Part shown: positions 8,257 to 16,790 of the stretch, in pieces
Layout of the letters: the number at the start of each line of letters is the position of its first letter
Position numbering within the stretch: position 1 is the first letter of the stretch
Assembly (NCBI GenBank): GCA_015654595.1
Contig: JAATGQ010000070.1
Span: 1 to 41,225 of the forward strand
Source: Chitinophagales bacterium
GTDB lineage: Bacteria; Bacteroidota; Bacteroidia; Chitinophagales; Chitinophagaceae
Length of the DNA: 41,225 nt
Direction of reading: 5' to 3'
Program-made: the position numbers and the translations under genes
The notes under the pieces: model-generated
The model's input: the letters and a program-made list of their open reading frames with translations, nothing else
Told to the model about the DNA's origin: nothing
Databases searched by the model: none

Positions 8257-11200
8257 ATGAAAAACCAAGATATGGAGACGACCAGCATTCCTTTCGCCGA
8301 CTTTCTCGAGTCGGCCTTTGACAAAGGCGATTATTCAACCGATGACGTCATTGCCTTTGTATTACCTCTTTTCAGAGAGGTGCTCCGCTGCCATGAAAAC
8401 GGACTGGTGAGCCCCTTTGAAAAAGACAGCGCGCTTTATGTCTCGGAAGGAAGACCGCATATCGACGAAACGCTCGCGCATCCCGCATCCGACGCACTCT
8501 ACCGGGTACAGGCTCTGTACCCGAAAGCGCACAACAAGAATTTCGAAGTCGTCGAAAAGGTAGAGATCAACGCCAATGAGACGAATACGTATACGACAAG
8601 CCTCCTTGTTCATCTTGACCCAAGGTCGCCGCTGCAGCACCCGGCCTATCTTCCCGGATACCGCTGCTTTGAACTGCTGCTAAACCATCACGACCCGCAG
8701 ACGGATATCTTTTGCCTCGGCCTTATCACGGGCAGCATCGCGATGGGACTAAACCTCTATCATCCCGGCGACCTGGAACGCTTTGCCCGGACCCGGAGCA
8801 ATCCTTCCCATTACAACCCGCGCATCCATCCCACGATCGGGCAGCTGATCGCGGAGATGACAGAACTGGACCGTCGAACACGCAGCCAGGACCTTTACGA
8901 GCTGATCCTCCGTATGGAGCATTACCGGGATTACGATCCGGAAAAACAGGCGGACCTTAGCCAGGCTGCCGGCTGGATACACAAAGAAGTAAAGGAAAGG
9001 GAAACCTTTATCCTCAATAAACTGCGCAATCGCCTCTTCGACACGAGCCGCAGGAACCGGCTGCTCTATTACAAGCCGAACATGCGCTTTGTCAACCTTA
9101 CGGTCAGCAGCGTCCCGATGGTGCTCCACTATCAAAGCATTCGGCCTGAGCTGCTTTTTACATGGAACAAGGACCTGGGAGAAAAGATAACGGGGATGAA
9201 GGAGATCCTGCTCAACAAATACCTTCGCTTCGAAGACCATGCTTATCTCCCCTCCTCGCTTGACCGCGTACGCGTGGAGTCGCAGCGCGATATACAGGAA
9301 TATGGCTTTAGCCAGCTGAAGCTGGTCATCGCGTTTCTCAACTGGCATAATTTAAAGGAAGCCCCGACCGAACGCATACAGAGCCCTTTGCTGCTGCTCC
9401 CGGTGTCTCTTAAGAAAAACCGGCGGCTGAAAGAAGATCACTACATCCTCAAAGTCGAAGACAACCTGGCCGAGGTCAACCCGGTACTCGCCGGACAGCT
9501 CAAAGAACTCTATGGCATCCGGCTTCCCGACTTTATCGACCTGGACGACATGAGCCCCGAACAATTCTATCAATTGGTCAGGGCCCAGATAGAAGAAGCA
9601 AACCAGGGTGTCGTCCTCCGGTATATCGACAAACCGCGTATCCGTCTTATCCATAGCGAAGCGCGGCAGACTGTCAGCAACTATCAGAAGCGGCTTCGAA
9701 AGCTGTCGCGCGGCGATCAGAATTATCTTTCCATCCCCTACAGCTATAACCAGGAAGACTATCGCCCGCTGGGTCTGGAGTTGTACCGGCAGCGGATCGA
9801 ACCAAAGACCAGTTTCCTCGAATTCCTTATAGACCCGGATATAAAACTGACTCCGCTGCGGTTTAGCGCGGACGAGCCCGCCGGCCAGCCTGGAGGAGCG
9901 GGCGCAGGAGCCTCAGACTCGGCCGGCAGATCCGATGCTCGCGGGGGCCGTGACGTTAGCGGCCCTGTCGAGCACAACACCCAGGGCGGCGCCTCAACCG
10001 GATTGCCCGACGGGTCCGGCGCCCGCGAGGGCCGGGACGTGAGCGGGCCTGCCGAGCCGACGGGCGCGGGTGCTGGCTCTTCCACCGGAAGCCCTCGCGA
10101 TCCACAGCCGGCCGGCGCGGGTGCTGGCAACGCCAACGGCCCTGCTTATGGCGCACCTGGCGAGCGCGATACCCCGCGCCAACGCGAGCTCTACACCCTG
10201 GCAGAAAGCGAGAACAACCAATATGCCTGGGATTTCGACGTCTGCCATATGGTGCTGGGCAACTTCAACTATAAAAAGATGAGCCTGGTCCGTGACTACA
10301 ATATGGTCATCGACCAGCAGATGCAGCACCATGTCTTCGACGCGCTGTTCAGCAACGAGCCCCGGACCTTTCCCGAACATCCGTTCGACGGCAACCGGCC
10401 CGACGACTGGTATCACGTGATCACGGCCGACCCGACCCAGACAAAGGCCATCCTTCAAAGCAGGGCCGGCTATAGCTATATCATCCAGGGGCCGCCAGGT
10501 ACGGGCAAAAGCCAGACCATCACCAACCTTATCGCCGACTTCCTCGCCAGGGGCAAGAACATCCTCTTTGTCTGCGAGAAAAGAGCGGCCCTCGACGTCG
10601 TCTACTACCGGCTCAAACAGGTGGGACTGGAAGAGCTTTGCTGCTATATCCACGACAGCCAGAGCGACAAACGGGAGTTTATAAAGAATCTGAAAGCCAC
10701 CTACGAAGACTTTACACAAAACAAGCTGGATCTGAACCAGCTGAAAATGCAAAGGGACGAGCTGCTGCGGCAGATCAACGACCAGCTGGACATCCTTCGC
10801 GGCTTCCACCAGACCAGTACAGCCGAGGCAAAGGGAACAGGCATGGAAGTCCGCCAGCTGATAGAAGAACTGATCCGGCTTCGTGAGCAGCTGCCAGTGC
10901 TTACGCCGGCGCAGGAAGAGTCGCTCCCCTCTTATAAGGAATGGAAGGCCTCCGAAACGGTCCTCAACGAAATCGAGTTGATGCTCGACGAGACAGGCGC
11001 AGCCGAAGTCTTCTCCGGTCATCCCTTTAGCCATCTGCAGGACAACATCGTGTTTGCCGACGCGCCTCACCAGGCTTTAAGCAAGGCGATTCGCGAAGCC
11101 TTGACGGGTCTGGACGAAGTAGAATCCCTGCTGCGCGGCAGCCCGCTGGACCCTAGCCTCCTGAGTGAACCCGAGCGGCTGAAGAATCTCATCCAATACG

Positions 11201-14200
11201 CCGTCCTCCTCTATCCATTGGCGGCAGCGGGTCATTTATCCCTGGCCGATCCCGATGGACAGGAGGCGAAGCAGCTGGATATACAGCTGGCCGCCTATCG
11301 GCAACAACAGGAGCGCCACCAGCAGACCATACAGCAAAACAGCCACTGGCGGGATAAGATCCCCGCACAGGATATCGACGCGGCGCTGGCGATAGCCGTA
11401 AAAAGCGAAGGTTCTTTCTTCAGCTTCCTCAACGGCTCCTGGCGGTCTTTGAAAAAACAGCTGCAGCAGCGCTACGATCTTTCGCAGCATGCCGTCAAGC
11501 CAGGCTGGGTACAGGTCTTACAACAACTCAAGTCCGAATACGAGGCCGCAGAGCAGGTCGCGGCTGCTCGGCGGCAGCTGCAGGATGTCTGGCGGCTGGA
11601 AAACATCGATACGGCAAGACATGGTATCGACCTGTTACACGCTAAGAAGGGCAATCCCGAGTTGGCTTACCTGCTGCACCACCGGGACGGCACGTCGCTG
11701 GTGTTGATGCTGCAGGCCCTGCACCAGCCTTTCCTGAGACTGGAAGGGTCGATCACAAAGTGTCTGCAGGAGATGCCGTCCGGCAGTCTGTCAGAGATCC
11801 GTGATCTGCTGACCAACCTGCAGTTGAATGAAGAGAGCTTTGGGGATTGGCTGCCCGTTCTGAGGACGTTGGCAAGGCTTCCCGAGACGGTTAAAAAAGC
11901 GATGCGGACCTTACCGCTCCATGCCAGAGAAATCGAAGCCGCCATTGCGCGTGCTGCCCTGCAGGAGATCTATCAATCCAACCGGAGTTTTGCCGCCACG
12001 GACAGGGTGATGCTTGACAAGGCGGTTAGCTTTTTGGGGAGTGCGTATAAAGAATTACAGACACTGAATGCGGGAGTCATCAGGGCTTTTTCCCGTCAGC
12101 GTTTTTTGGGACAGTTAGAGCTTGCCGCACGGCCAGCGGCTCAGCTTACCGAAGAACAGAAGAAGTTCAAGAAGGTGTACAACGAGGGGCGGAAGATCCT
12201 CGAGAATGAGTTTGGGAAGAGCATGCGGTACAAGAGTATCCGCGAACTTTCGGCAAAGGAGAGCGGGGTCGTCTTAAAGGATATAAAGCCTGTCTGGCTC
12301 ATGAGCCCTTATAGTGTGAGCGACAGCCTTCCGATGGACTATGACAATTTCGACGTCGTTATCTATGACGAGGCTAGCCAGATCACGCTCGAAGAAGGCG
12401 TGCCCGCGCTGTATCGTTCGCGTCAGACCATCATCGTCGGCGATGAAAAGCAGATGCCGCCCACCGATTTCTTCAGCACACGCACCGAAGACCCGGACGA
12501 TCTCGACAAGACCCTGAGCAGGGAGGAGGACGAGTGGTTGAGCGATGATGCCGACAGCCTGCTGGCACAGGGCGCGCGGAAGCTGGGAAGTACGCTGCTT
12601 TGCTGGCACTATCGCAGCCACTACGAGACCCTGATCAGCTATAGCAACCATGCTTTTTACGAGGGAGATCTGCTGACGATCCCCGACAAGACGATCCATC
12701 ACCACGAGAAGGCGCCGATCTCCATTACCCGGCCGCAGGAGGCCGAGACCAATGCGGGTACCTTATTTGACAGAAGTATCAGCTATCACTTGTTGACCAA
12801 TAGCGTTTATGACCGGAGGAGCAACCCCGGTGAGGCAAGCTATATCGCCTACCTGGTGCGGGAGCTTTTCCGGCGCGGCGCAAAGGAAAGTATAGGTATC
12901 GTTGCTTTTAGCCAGGAGCAGCAGCATGCGATCGAGACCGCTTTGAATACGCTGGCCGGTACCGATGCCCTCTTCAGTGCACAGCTGGAAGAAGCCTACA
13001 ACCGGCACGAGAATGACCAGTTTGTGGGCCTGATCATAAAGAACTTAGAGAATATACAGGGCGACGAGCGGGATATCATCATCATGAGCGTATGCTATGG
13101 CCGTGACAGCAAGGGTAAGATGCTGATGAACTTTGGGCCTGTCAACAAAAAAGGCGGGGAGAAGCGACTAAACGTGCTCTTCAGTCGTGCAAAGCAGCAC
13201 ATGGCTGTCGTCAGCAGTATCCGCTACGATCAGATCACGAATGAATACAACGAGGGGGCGAACTATCTGCGGCGGTTCCTGCAGTATGCCGAGTTGATCA
13301 GTCAGGGGCGGATGGAGCATGCGCGGGCTATCCTGGATGGGTTGGCGCCTGTCAAGGCAGAGACCTATGCCGGGGTGAGGCCAACGATTGTCCGGTCGCA
13401 GTTGAAGGAGCAGTTGACCGCATTGGGTTATGAAGTGGCCGAGCAGGTAGGGCAGTCCGGCTTCAAGTGTTCGCTGGCCGTGAAGCGTAATGCGGATGAC
13501 GAGGCCTGGTCGCTGGCTATCCTGATCGACGACGATCAGCACTATCGGAATAAGAACCTGATCGAACAATATTTTCAGCGGCCGGCGATCCTGCGTTCCT
13601 TTGGCTGGAAGATACTGGCGGTTTATTCAAAGGACTGGCTGCATCAGCCACAGCGGGTAATGGAGCAGGTGATAAAGGCGCTGCAGGAAGAGCCCGCGCA
13701 GGAACCAGGCGGTTCGACCAGCGGAAGTGCGCTCGGCGGTGGTGGTGCGGCGGGCGGGGGCGGCTTGACCGGCGGTGGTGCGGCGGGTGGTGGTGCGGGC
13801 GATGGTGGGTTGACCGGCAGCTTAGCCGGCGGCGGTTCGGGCGGCGGCGGTTCGACCAGTGGTTCGGGCGGGGGTGGCTTGACCGGCAGCTTAGCTGGCG
13901 GCGGTTCAGCCAAGGGCTCAGGCTCGGCAGACGGCGCAGCCGCGGGTGTTCCGGACCCTGACTCCAACGGCAAGTCCGACTTTACCGATCGCAAAACCGG
14001 TCCTTTAGCGGGCATTTCTCTCAAGGGCATGCCTGTCACCGCGATGAAAGCCGGGGGCGAGGCGCGGAACGCACAGGATCATCTCGTTTTTAAACGTTGG
14101 GCCGGGAAAGAGGGCGGCGTAGAAAAATTCTGGGAGTCTGCTGTCGACGGGAACAAGCTGATCATTCGCTGGGGGAAGACGGGGACCCGGGGCCAGACAC

Positions 14201-14292
14201 AGCTAAAGACATTGCCGGATGAGGCGTCAGCGCAGAAGGAAAGAGAAAGACAGGAAAAAGAGCAGGAAGCAAAGGGTTACCGGCCCGTTTAA
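8257..14292 (+). CDS. Giant multidomain protein: kinase-C-lobe-like region, DUF4011, SF1 helicase, degenerate nuclease-like domain, WGR
   Basis: 2011 residues. Residues about 25-225 resemble the C-lobe of a Ser/Thr kinase (H46-ENGLV, then D150-IFCLG and R206-RTRSQDL) without HRD or DFG residues. DUF4011 follows near 255-275 (LRNRLFDTSRRNRLLYYKP). A Gly/Ala/Pro-rich linker at about 538-642 precedes an SF1 helicase core: Walker A GPPGTGKS at 745, Walker B VIYDEASQ near 1369, motif III VGDEKQMPP near 1394, and NIQGDERDIIIMS and LNVLFSRAKQ near 1600-1640. Residues 1711-1811 match the MTES_1575/Vsr-type nuclease fold (GYEVAEQVGQSGF ... SFGWKILAVYSKDW), but key acidic positions look replaced (S1739, L1756). 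A second Gly-rich linker (about 1815-1908) leads to a C-terminal WGR domain with R-W1972-G-K. A second ATG six codons downstream is an alternative start. DUF4011-helicase-nuclease proteins are found in bacterial defence islands; defence function here is inferred. Confidence 0.92.
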   Translation: MKNQDMETTSIPFADFLESAFDKGDYSTDDVIAFVLPLFREVLRCHENGLVSPFEKDSALYVSEGRPHIDETLAHPASDALYRVQALYPKAHNKNFEVVEKVEINANETNTYTTSLLVHLDPRSPLQHPAYLPGYRCFELLLNHHDPQTDIFCLGLITGSIAMGLNLYHPGDLERFARTRSNPSHYNPRIHPTIGQLIAEMTELDRRTRSQDLYELILRMEHYRDYDPEKQADLSQAAGWIHKEVKERETFILNKLRNRLFDTSRRNRLLYYKPNMRFVNLTVSSVPMVLHYQSIRPELLFTWNKDLGEKITGMKEILLNKYLRFEDHAYLPSSLDRVRVESQRDIQEYGFSQLKLVIAFLNWHNLKEAPTERIQSPLLLLPVSLKKNRRLKEDHYILKVEDNLAEVNPVLAGQLKELYGIRLPDFIDLDDMSPEQFYQLVRAQIEEANQGVVLRYIDKPRIRLIHSEARQTVSNYQKRLRKLSRGDQNYLSIPYSYNQEDYRPLGLELYRQRIEPKTSFLEFLIDPDIKLTPLRFSADEPAGQPGGAGAGASDSAGRSDARGGRDVSGPVEHNTQGGASTGLPDGSGAREGRDVSGPAEPTGAGAGSSTGSPRDPQPAGAGAGNANGPAYGAPGERDTPRQRELYTLAESENNQYAWDFDVCHMVLGNFNYKKMSLVRDYNMVIDQQMQHHVFDALFSNEPRTFPEHPFDGNRPDDWYHVITADPTQTKAILQSRAGYSYIIQGPPGTGKSQTITNLIADFLARGKNILFVCEKRAALDVVYYRLKQVGLEELCCYIHDSQSDKREFIKNLKATYEDFTQNKLDLNQLKMQRDELLRQINDQLDILRGFHQTSTAEAKGTGMEVRQLIEELIRLREQLPVLTPAQEESLPSYKEWKASETVLNEIELMLDETGAAEVFSGHPFSHLQDNIVFADAPHQALSKAIREALTGLDEVESLLRGSPLDPSLLSEPERLKNLIQYAVLLYPLAAAGHLSLADPDGQEAKQLDIQLAAYRQQQERHQQTIQQNSHWRDKIPAQDIDAALAIAVKSEGSFFSFLNGSWRSLKKQLQQRYDLSQHAVKPGWVQVLQQLKSEYEAAEQVAAARRQLQDVWRLENIDTARHGIDLLHAKKGNPELAYLLHHRDGTSLVLMLQALHQPFLRLEGSITKCLQEMPSGSLSEIRDLLTNLQLNEESFGDWLPVLRTLARLPETVKKAMRTLPLHAREIEAAIARAALQEIYQSNRSFAATDRVMLDKAVSFLGSAYKELQTLNAGVIRAFSRQRFLGQLELAARPAAQLTEEQKKFKKVYNEGRKILENEFGKSMRYKSIRELSAKESGVVLKDIKPVWLMSPYSVSDSLPMDYDNFDVVIYDEASQITLEEGVPALYRSRQTIIVGDEKQMPPTDFFSTRTEDPDDLDKTLSREEDEWLSDDADSLLAQGARKLGSTLLCWHYRSHYETLISYSNHAFYEGDLLTIPDKTIHHHEKAPISITRPQEAETNAGTLFDRSISYHLLTNSVYDRRSNPGEASYIAYLVRELFRRGAKESIGIVAFSQEQQHAIETALNTLAGTDALFSAQLEEAYNRHENDQFVGLIIKNLENIQGDERDIIIMSVCYGRDSKGKMLMNFGPVNKKGGEKRLNVLFSRAKQHMAVVSSIRYDQITNEYNEGANYLRRFLQYAELISQGRMEHARAILDGLAPVKAETYAGVRPTIVRSQLKEQLTALGYEVAEQVGQSGFKCSLAVKRNADDEAWSLAILIDDDQHYRNKNLIEQYFQRPAILRSFGWKILAVYSKDWLHQPQRVMEQVIKALQEEPAQEPGGSTSGSALGGGGAAGGGGLTGGGAAGGGAGDGGLTGSLAGGGSGGGGSTSGSGGGGLTGSLAGGGSAKGSGSADGAAAGVPDPDSNGKSDFTDRKTGPLAGISLKGMPVTAMKAGGEARNAQDHLVFKRWAGKEGGVEKFWESAVDGNKLIIRWGKTGTRGQTQLKTLPDEASAQKERERQEKEQEAKGYRPV

Positions 14293-14302
14293 GCCGGTAA
14301 CC
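14275..14302. terminator. Bidirectional hairpin overlapping the end of the giant gene
   Basis: A perfect 10-bp stem, GGTTACCGGC (14275-14284) and GCCGGTAACC (14293-14302), has an 8-base loop containing the TAA stop of the 2011-codon gene. It sits between that gene and the convergent 54-codon gene, whose stop is 15 bp away, so it can serve both. No long T-run follows on either strand, so its strength is uncertain. Confidence 0.65.
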
Positions 14303-14316
14303 GTTATCGAGTAAGA

Positions 14317-14481
14317 TCAGGAGCCGCGTTGAGAACCGCCGGTAAGACGAGTATTCTTTACAGCACCTTTGCTGGTCTTGCCGCCTTTACTGCCGGCGGG
14401 GAATCCTGGAATATTGCTCTTGGATGCAGCGGGCTGCTTGCCATCCTTTTTTTTGTTCTTATTGTTGGGAATGAGCGCCAT
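14317..14481 (-). CDS. Small basic protein, 54 residues, unknown function
   Basis: The minus strand from ATG (14479-14481) to TGA (14317-14319) encodes 54 residues rich in Lys, Gly, Ser and Asn, starting MALIPNNKNKKKDGKQ and ending NTRLTGGSQRGS. The composition is strongly basic and unlike a random shadow frame of this GC content, and the protein ends just before a good hairpin terminator. Small Lys/Gly-rich proteins of this type occur in Bacteroidota genomes, often unannotated. They are disordered and may bind nucleic acid (inference). The upstream side is shared with the divergent gene at 14528; TATCTTTA on the minus strand about 30 nt before the ATG is a possible -7 box. I do not recognise a named family. 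Confidence 0.55.
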   Translation of the reverse strand: MALIPNNKNKKKDGKQPAASKSNIPGFPAGSKGGKTSKGAVKNTRLTGGSQRGS

Positions 14482-14527
14482 ATATTTGGGTTTTTCGATT
14501 TAACGATAAAGATAGGCAATAAAATAT

Positions 14528-14893
14528 ATGGGAAGAGAACTTTACATCGACATTAGCTCGGAAAACAGCGGCGGAAGCCTCTATCGGATCACGGAAGAGA
14601 CAGGGATCGTCTCCTTTCTTTATGAGCACAGCACTTATGATGACCAGCGGGACGAGGTAAAGGCTTTCAAGACGGTCTATCCCGACTTTGCCGCCTTCTG
14701 GAAAAAGCTGACGACAGATCCCGAGTGGTATTACCAGCATCCGCTGTTTGTGCATCCCGAGCAGCGCGATTTTATCCGCAGGCAGTTGGATAGAGTCAAC
14801 TGGTCCGTCCATCCCGATCGCAAATGGCAGGAGAGCCATCAGCGGCAATGGAAGAAGGTGCTGACCGATCCCGGTAATTATTATCAGGGATAA
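14528..14893 (+). CDS. Hypothetical protein, 121 residues
   Basis: No family recognised. The protein starts MGRELYIDISSENSGGSLYRI and is soluble, acidic to neutral, and rich in aromatic and charged residues, with no signal peptide or membrane segment. The second half (DFAAFWKKLTTDPEWYYQHPLFVHPEQRDF read as separate helices) has regular WY and HP pairs and ends HQRQWKKVLTDPGNYYQG. The codon use resembles the flanking genes. It follows the giant helicase gene on the same strand after a terminator and is divergent from the small basic protein, so it probably has its own promoter. An association with the helicase operon is only positional. Confidence 0.65.
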   Translation: MGRELYIDISSENSGGSLYRITEETGIVSFLYEHSTYDDQRDEVKAFKTVYPDFAAFWKKLTTDPEWYYQHPLFVHPEQRDFIRRQLDRVNWSVHPDRKWQESHQRQWKKVLTDPGNYYQG

Positions 14894-15064
14894 GGGGACG
14901 CCCCGCTCAACACAGCCGGCTGACTCATCCGCCTGCGCCGGCCATCCGCACGCCGCCCCGCCGTCGCCAGCCGCGCGCGAACTGTTCACGACTTGTTAAT
15001 TAGCATTTTAGCTCGCTGCATATTCCGCTGCCCATTTATCTTTACCCGACTTAAAGTCTTCACT

Positions 15065-15757
15065 ATGCGTAGAATAAACGTTATTGCCATTGTACTGCTT
15101 TGCGTTCTGACGACAGTCGGAGCGGTCGCACAAAAGAAAGAATATATCCACCCCAACACCTCGAAAAAAGGTTGGAAGCCCCTGTTCGATTCTACGCTTT
15201 CCAATGCGACCTACCCCGCCGGCGTCTGGTCCGTCACCGATGGTGTGCTGACGGCAACAAAGGATGAGTCGATCTGGAGTCAGAAAGAGTATGACAATTT
15301 TATTCTCGACCTCGACTTTAAAAATGCCGATGGGACGAATAGCGGGGTCATCGTACATGCCAGCGATACCAAGGATTGGATTCCACATTCCGTAGAGATC
15401 CAGATCTGTGATGATTATTCAAAAGAGTGGTCGAAGGCCGATCCCGATTGGCAATGCGCATCTATCTTCGGACACCAGCCAGCCGCAAACAAGAGCCTCA
15501 AGCGGCCAGGAGAATGGAACCACTATACCATTACCTGCAAGGACCGGATGATCTGGGTAGTCCTGAACGGTACGCTGGTCAATACCTGCGATATGAGTAA
15601 GTTTACTTCCGCAAAGCAGAATCCCGATGGAACCGTTCCCCCGGGATGGCTGAGCAATCCGATGGCAACGCTGCCTTTACACGGGCATATCGGGCTGCAG
15701 GGTCAGCACGCCGGCGCCCCCATCTACTTTAAGAATGTCAAGATAAAGGAGATCTAG
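15065..15757 (+). CDS. DUF1080 (3-keto-disaccharide hydrolase-like) secreted protein
   Basis: The ATG at 15065 is chosen because it places a signal peptide (MRRINVIAIVLLCVLTTVGAVAQ) at the N-terminus; a longer frame from 14993 has no such logic. The product is 230 residues, a usual length for DUF1080. Family features are GWKPLFDSTL at the start, WSVTDGVLTATKDE, FILDLDFKN, NSGVIVHASD, HSVEIQICDD, GEWNHYTITCKDRMIWVVLNGTLV and a final GHIGLQGQHAGAPIYFKNVKIKE. This is a concanavalin-like beta-sandwich. Some relatives hydrolyse 3-keto-disaccharides and many act on plant or host glycans; the substrate here is unknown. TATCTTTA at 15037-15044 may be a -7 box. Confidence 0.9.
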   Translation: MRRINVIAIVLLCVLTTVGAVAQKKEYIHPNTSKKGWKPLFDSTLSNATYPAGVWSVTDGVLTATKDESIWSQKEYDNFILDLDFKNADGTNSGVIVHASDTKDWIPHSVEIQICDDYSKEWSKADPDWQCASIFGHQPAANKSLKRPGEWNHYTITCKDRMIWVVLNGTLVNTCDMSKFTSAKQNPDGTVPPGWLSNPMATLPLHGHIGLQGQHAGAPIYFKNVKIKEI

Positions 15758-15878
15758 TCGCAACGTCCCCCGATATCGGCGCGAACCGGTGGATGCAAGC
15801 CCCCAGGAGCGTAAAGGCCGTCAGTGTCAGCATGTGGCGCGAGTGGCGATCCGGGTCTTCGGGCGGGAGCGGGAGGCC

Positions 15879-15983
15879 GGGCGTTTGGGTCTTCGGGCGT
15901 GACCGCGGGCCGGGCGTTTGGGTCTTCGGGCGTGACCGCGGGCAGGGCGTTTGGGTCTTCGGGCGTGACCGCGGGCAGGGCGT
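15879..15983. repeat. 33-bp tandem repeat, about three copies
   Basis: Three head-to-tail units of 33 bp start at 15879, 15912 and 15945, differing only at one or two bases near the unit end (the GGGCC/GGGCA junction). A partial fourth begins at 15978 and stops where the META-domain gene's stop codon lies. A degenerate earlier unit is visible from about 15851. The unit contains GTTTGGGTCTTCGGGCGTGA. Because 33 is a multiple of three, all frames stay open, which creates spurious ORFs on both strands. It occupies the gap between two convergent genes. This is a minisatellite; no spacers, so not CRISPR. Confidence 0.9.
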
Positions 15984-16468
15984 CACGCCTTTAATGGCGC
16001 GTTTGTCGCGGGCTTCCGCATCCATCGGGAAAGCTCCGAGTTATCCTCGGCCAGCAGGACGAGTACGCCCATTTGCAGCCGGAAGTGCGTTGCATTTTTT
16101 AAGCTTTTTATAAACGCGGGTTCATTATAACCCGGGCAGGCCATCCTGGTGGTAAGGATCTTTTCTCCAAAGGAAAGGCTGCTGTCTTTCCCCGAGAAAA
16201 AGAAGGACCCGTGCATTGTATTACAGCCTGTAAACCCGCTGAACCTCGACCTGGCCGTATCAAACACCAGCGTCGGCGTGCGGCCCGCCGCAGTATCGGA
16301 AGCCAGGACCGGTTGGAGATACCAGGAACCGGCCAGCGTAGTGGTGTCTTTCTCCTTCTTTAGCACCGCTGTCGCGGGGATAGTATCTTTTCCTGGCTCA
16401 GGCCAATTGGCCGTAGGAGACTGGCAGGCTACAAGAGAAACCAGGTAGATAAAAATGAGGGATTTCAT
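15983..16468 (-). CDS. META-domain (HslJ-like) lipoprotein
   Basis: The ATG at 16468 gives 161 residues with a lipoprotein signal peptide (MKSLIFIYLVSLVAC, Cys at 15), so the protein is anchored in the envelope; the frame extends to 16492 but that start would spoil the signal. The META domain spans about 45-150: LAGSWYLQPV, LVFDTARSRFSGFTGCNTMHGSF (read in two pieces), ILTTRMACPG and FIKSLKNATHFRLQMGVLVLL. The GCN and TRMACPG motifs are typical. HslJ-like proteins are linked to heat-shock or novobiocin tolerance, but the domain is widespread and the role here is unknown. The stop codon abuts the 33-bp repeat array. Confidence 0.88.
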   Translation of the reverse strand: MKSLIFIYLVSLVACQSPTANWPEPGKDTIPATAVLKKEKDTTTLAGSWYLQPVLASDTAAGRTPTLVFDTARSRFSGFTGCNTMHGSFFFSGKDSSLSFGEKILTTRMACPGYNEPAFIKSLKNATHFRLQMGVLVLLAEDNSELSRWMRKPATNAPLKA

Positions 16469-16511
16469 AACGGCAAATTTTTGGTGAAGCAATCCCCATA
16501 GGTTGCATTGA

Positions 16512-16781
16512 GTGTTGTTCGAAAATTATGCCAGCAATTCGGCGGTGAAGACCGCTTCCGAGGGCAAAGTCATTATCTATCAAATCCAATCCGGTGAACC
16601 TGAAATTCAGGTCACTTTTGAAAATGAAACATTATGGCTCTCGCAACGTGCTATGGCGGAGCTTTTTGACAAGGACACCGATACGATCGGACTTCATATC
16701 AAGAATATTTATGTCAAAGGGGAATTGAATGAAACTGTTCAGCCCTTTTTTCTAAATTTATTAGTTATATCTAATAAATAG
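16512..16781 (+). pseudogene. RhuM-family protein, N-terminal remnant
   Basis: The frame matches the start of RhuM (virulence RhuM) family proteins: VIIYQIQSGE, IQVTFENETLWLSQRAMAELFDK (in two pieces) and TDTIGLHIKNIYVKGELNE. After GELNE the family sequence is lost and the frame ends at 16781, whereas RhuM proteins usually have over 300 residues. The frame opens with GTG at 16512; a GTG at 16545 is an alternative. RhuM proteins are often accessory and associated with mobile or toxin-antitoxin-like loci. Truncation is at the junction with the DUF4143 remnant. Confidence 0.82.
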
Positions 16782-16790
16782 CAACGGATT

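Noticed and set aside
14329..14556. Plus-strand ORF of 75 codons after the giant gene
   Set aside because: It overlaps the next gene's start and is the opposite strand of the more plausible 54-codon basic protein.
15879..15983. Possible CRISPR array from regular repeats
   Set aside because: The 33-bp units are directly adjacent with no unique spacers and no cas genes are present; it is a tandem repeat.
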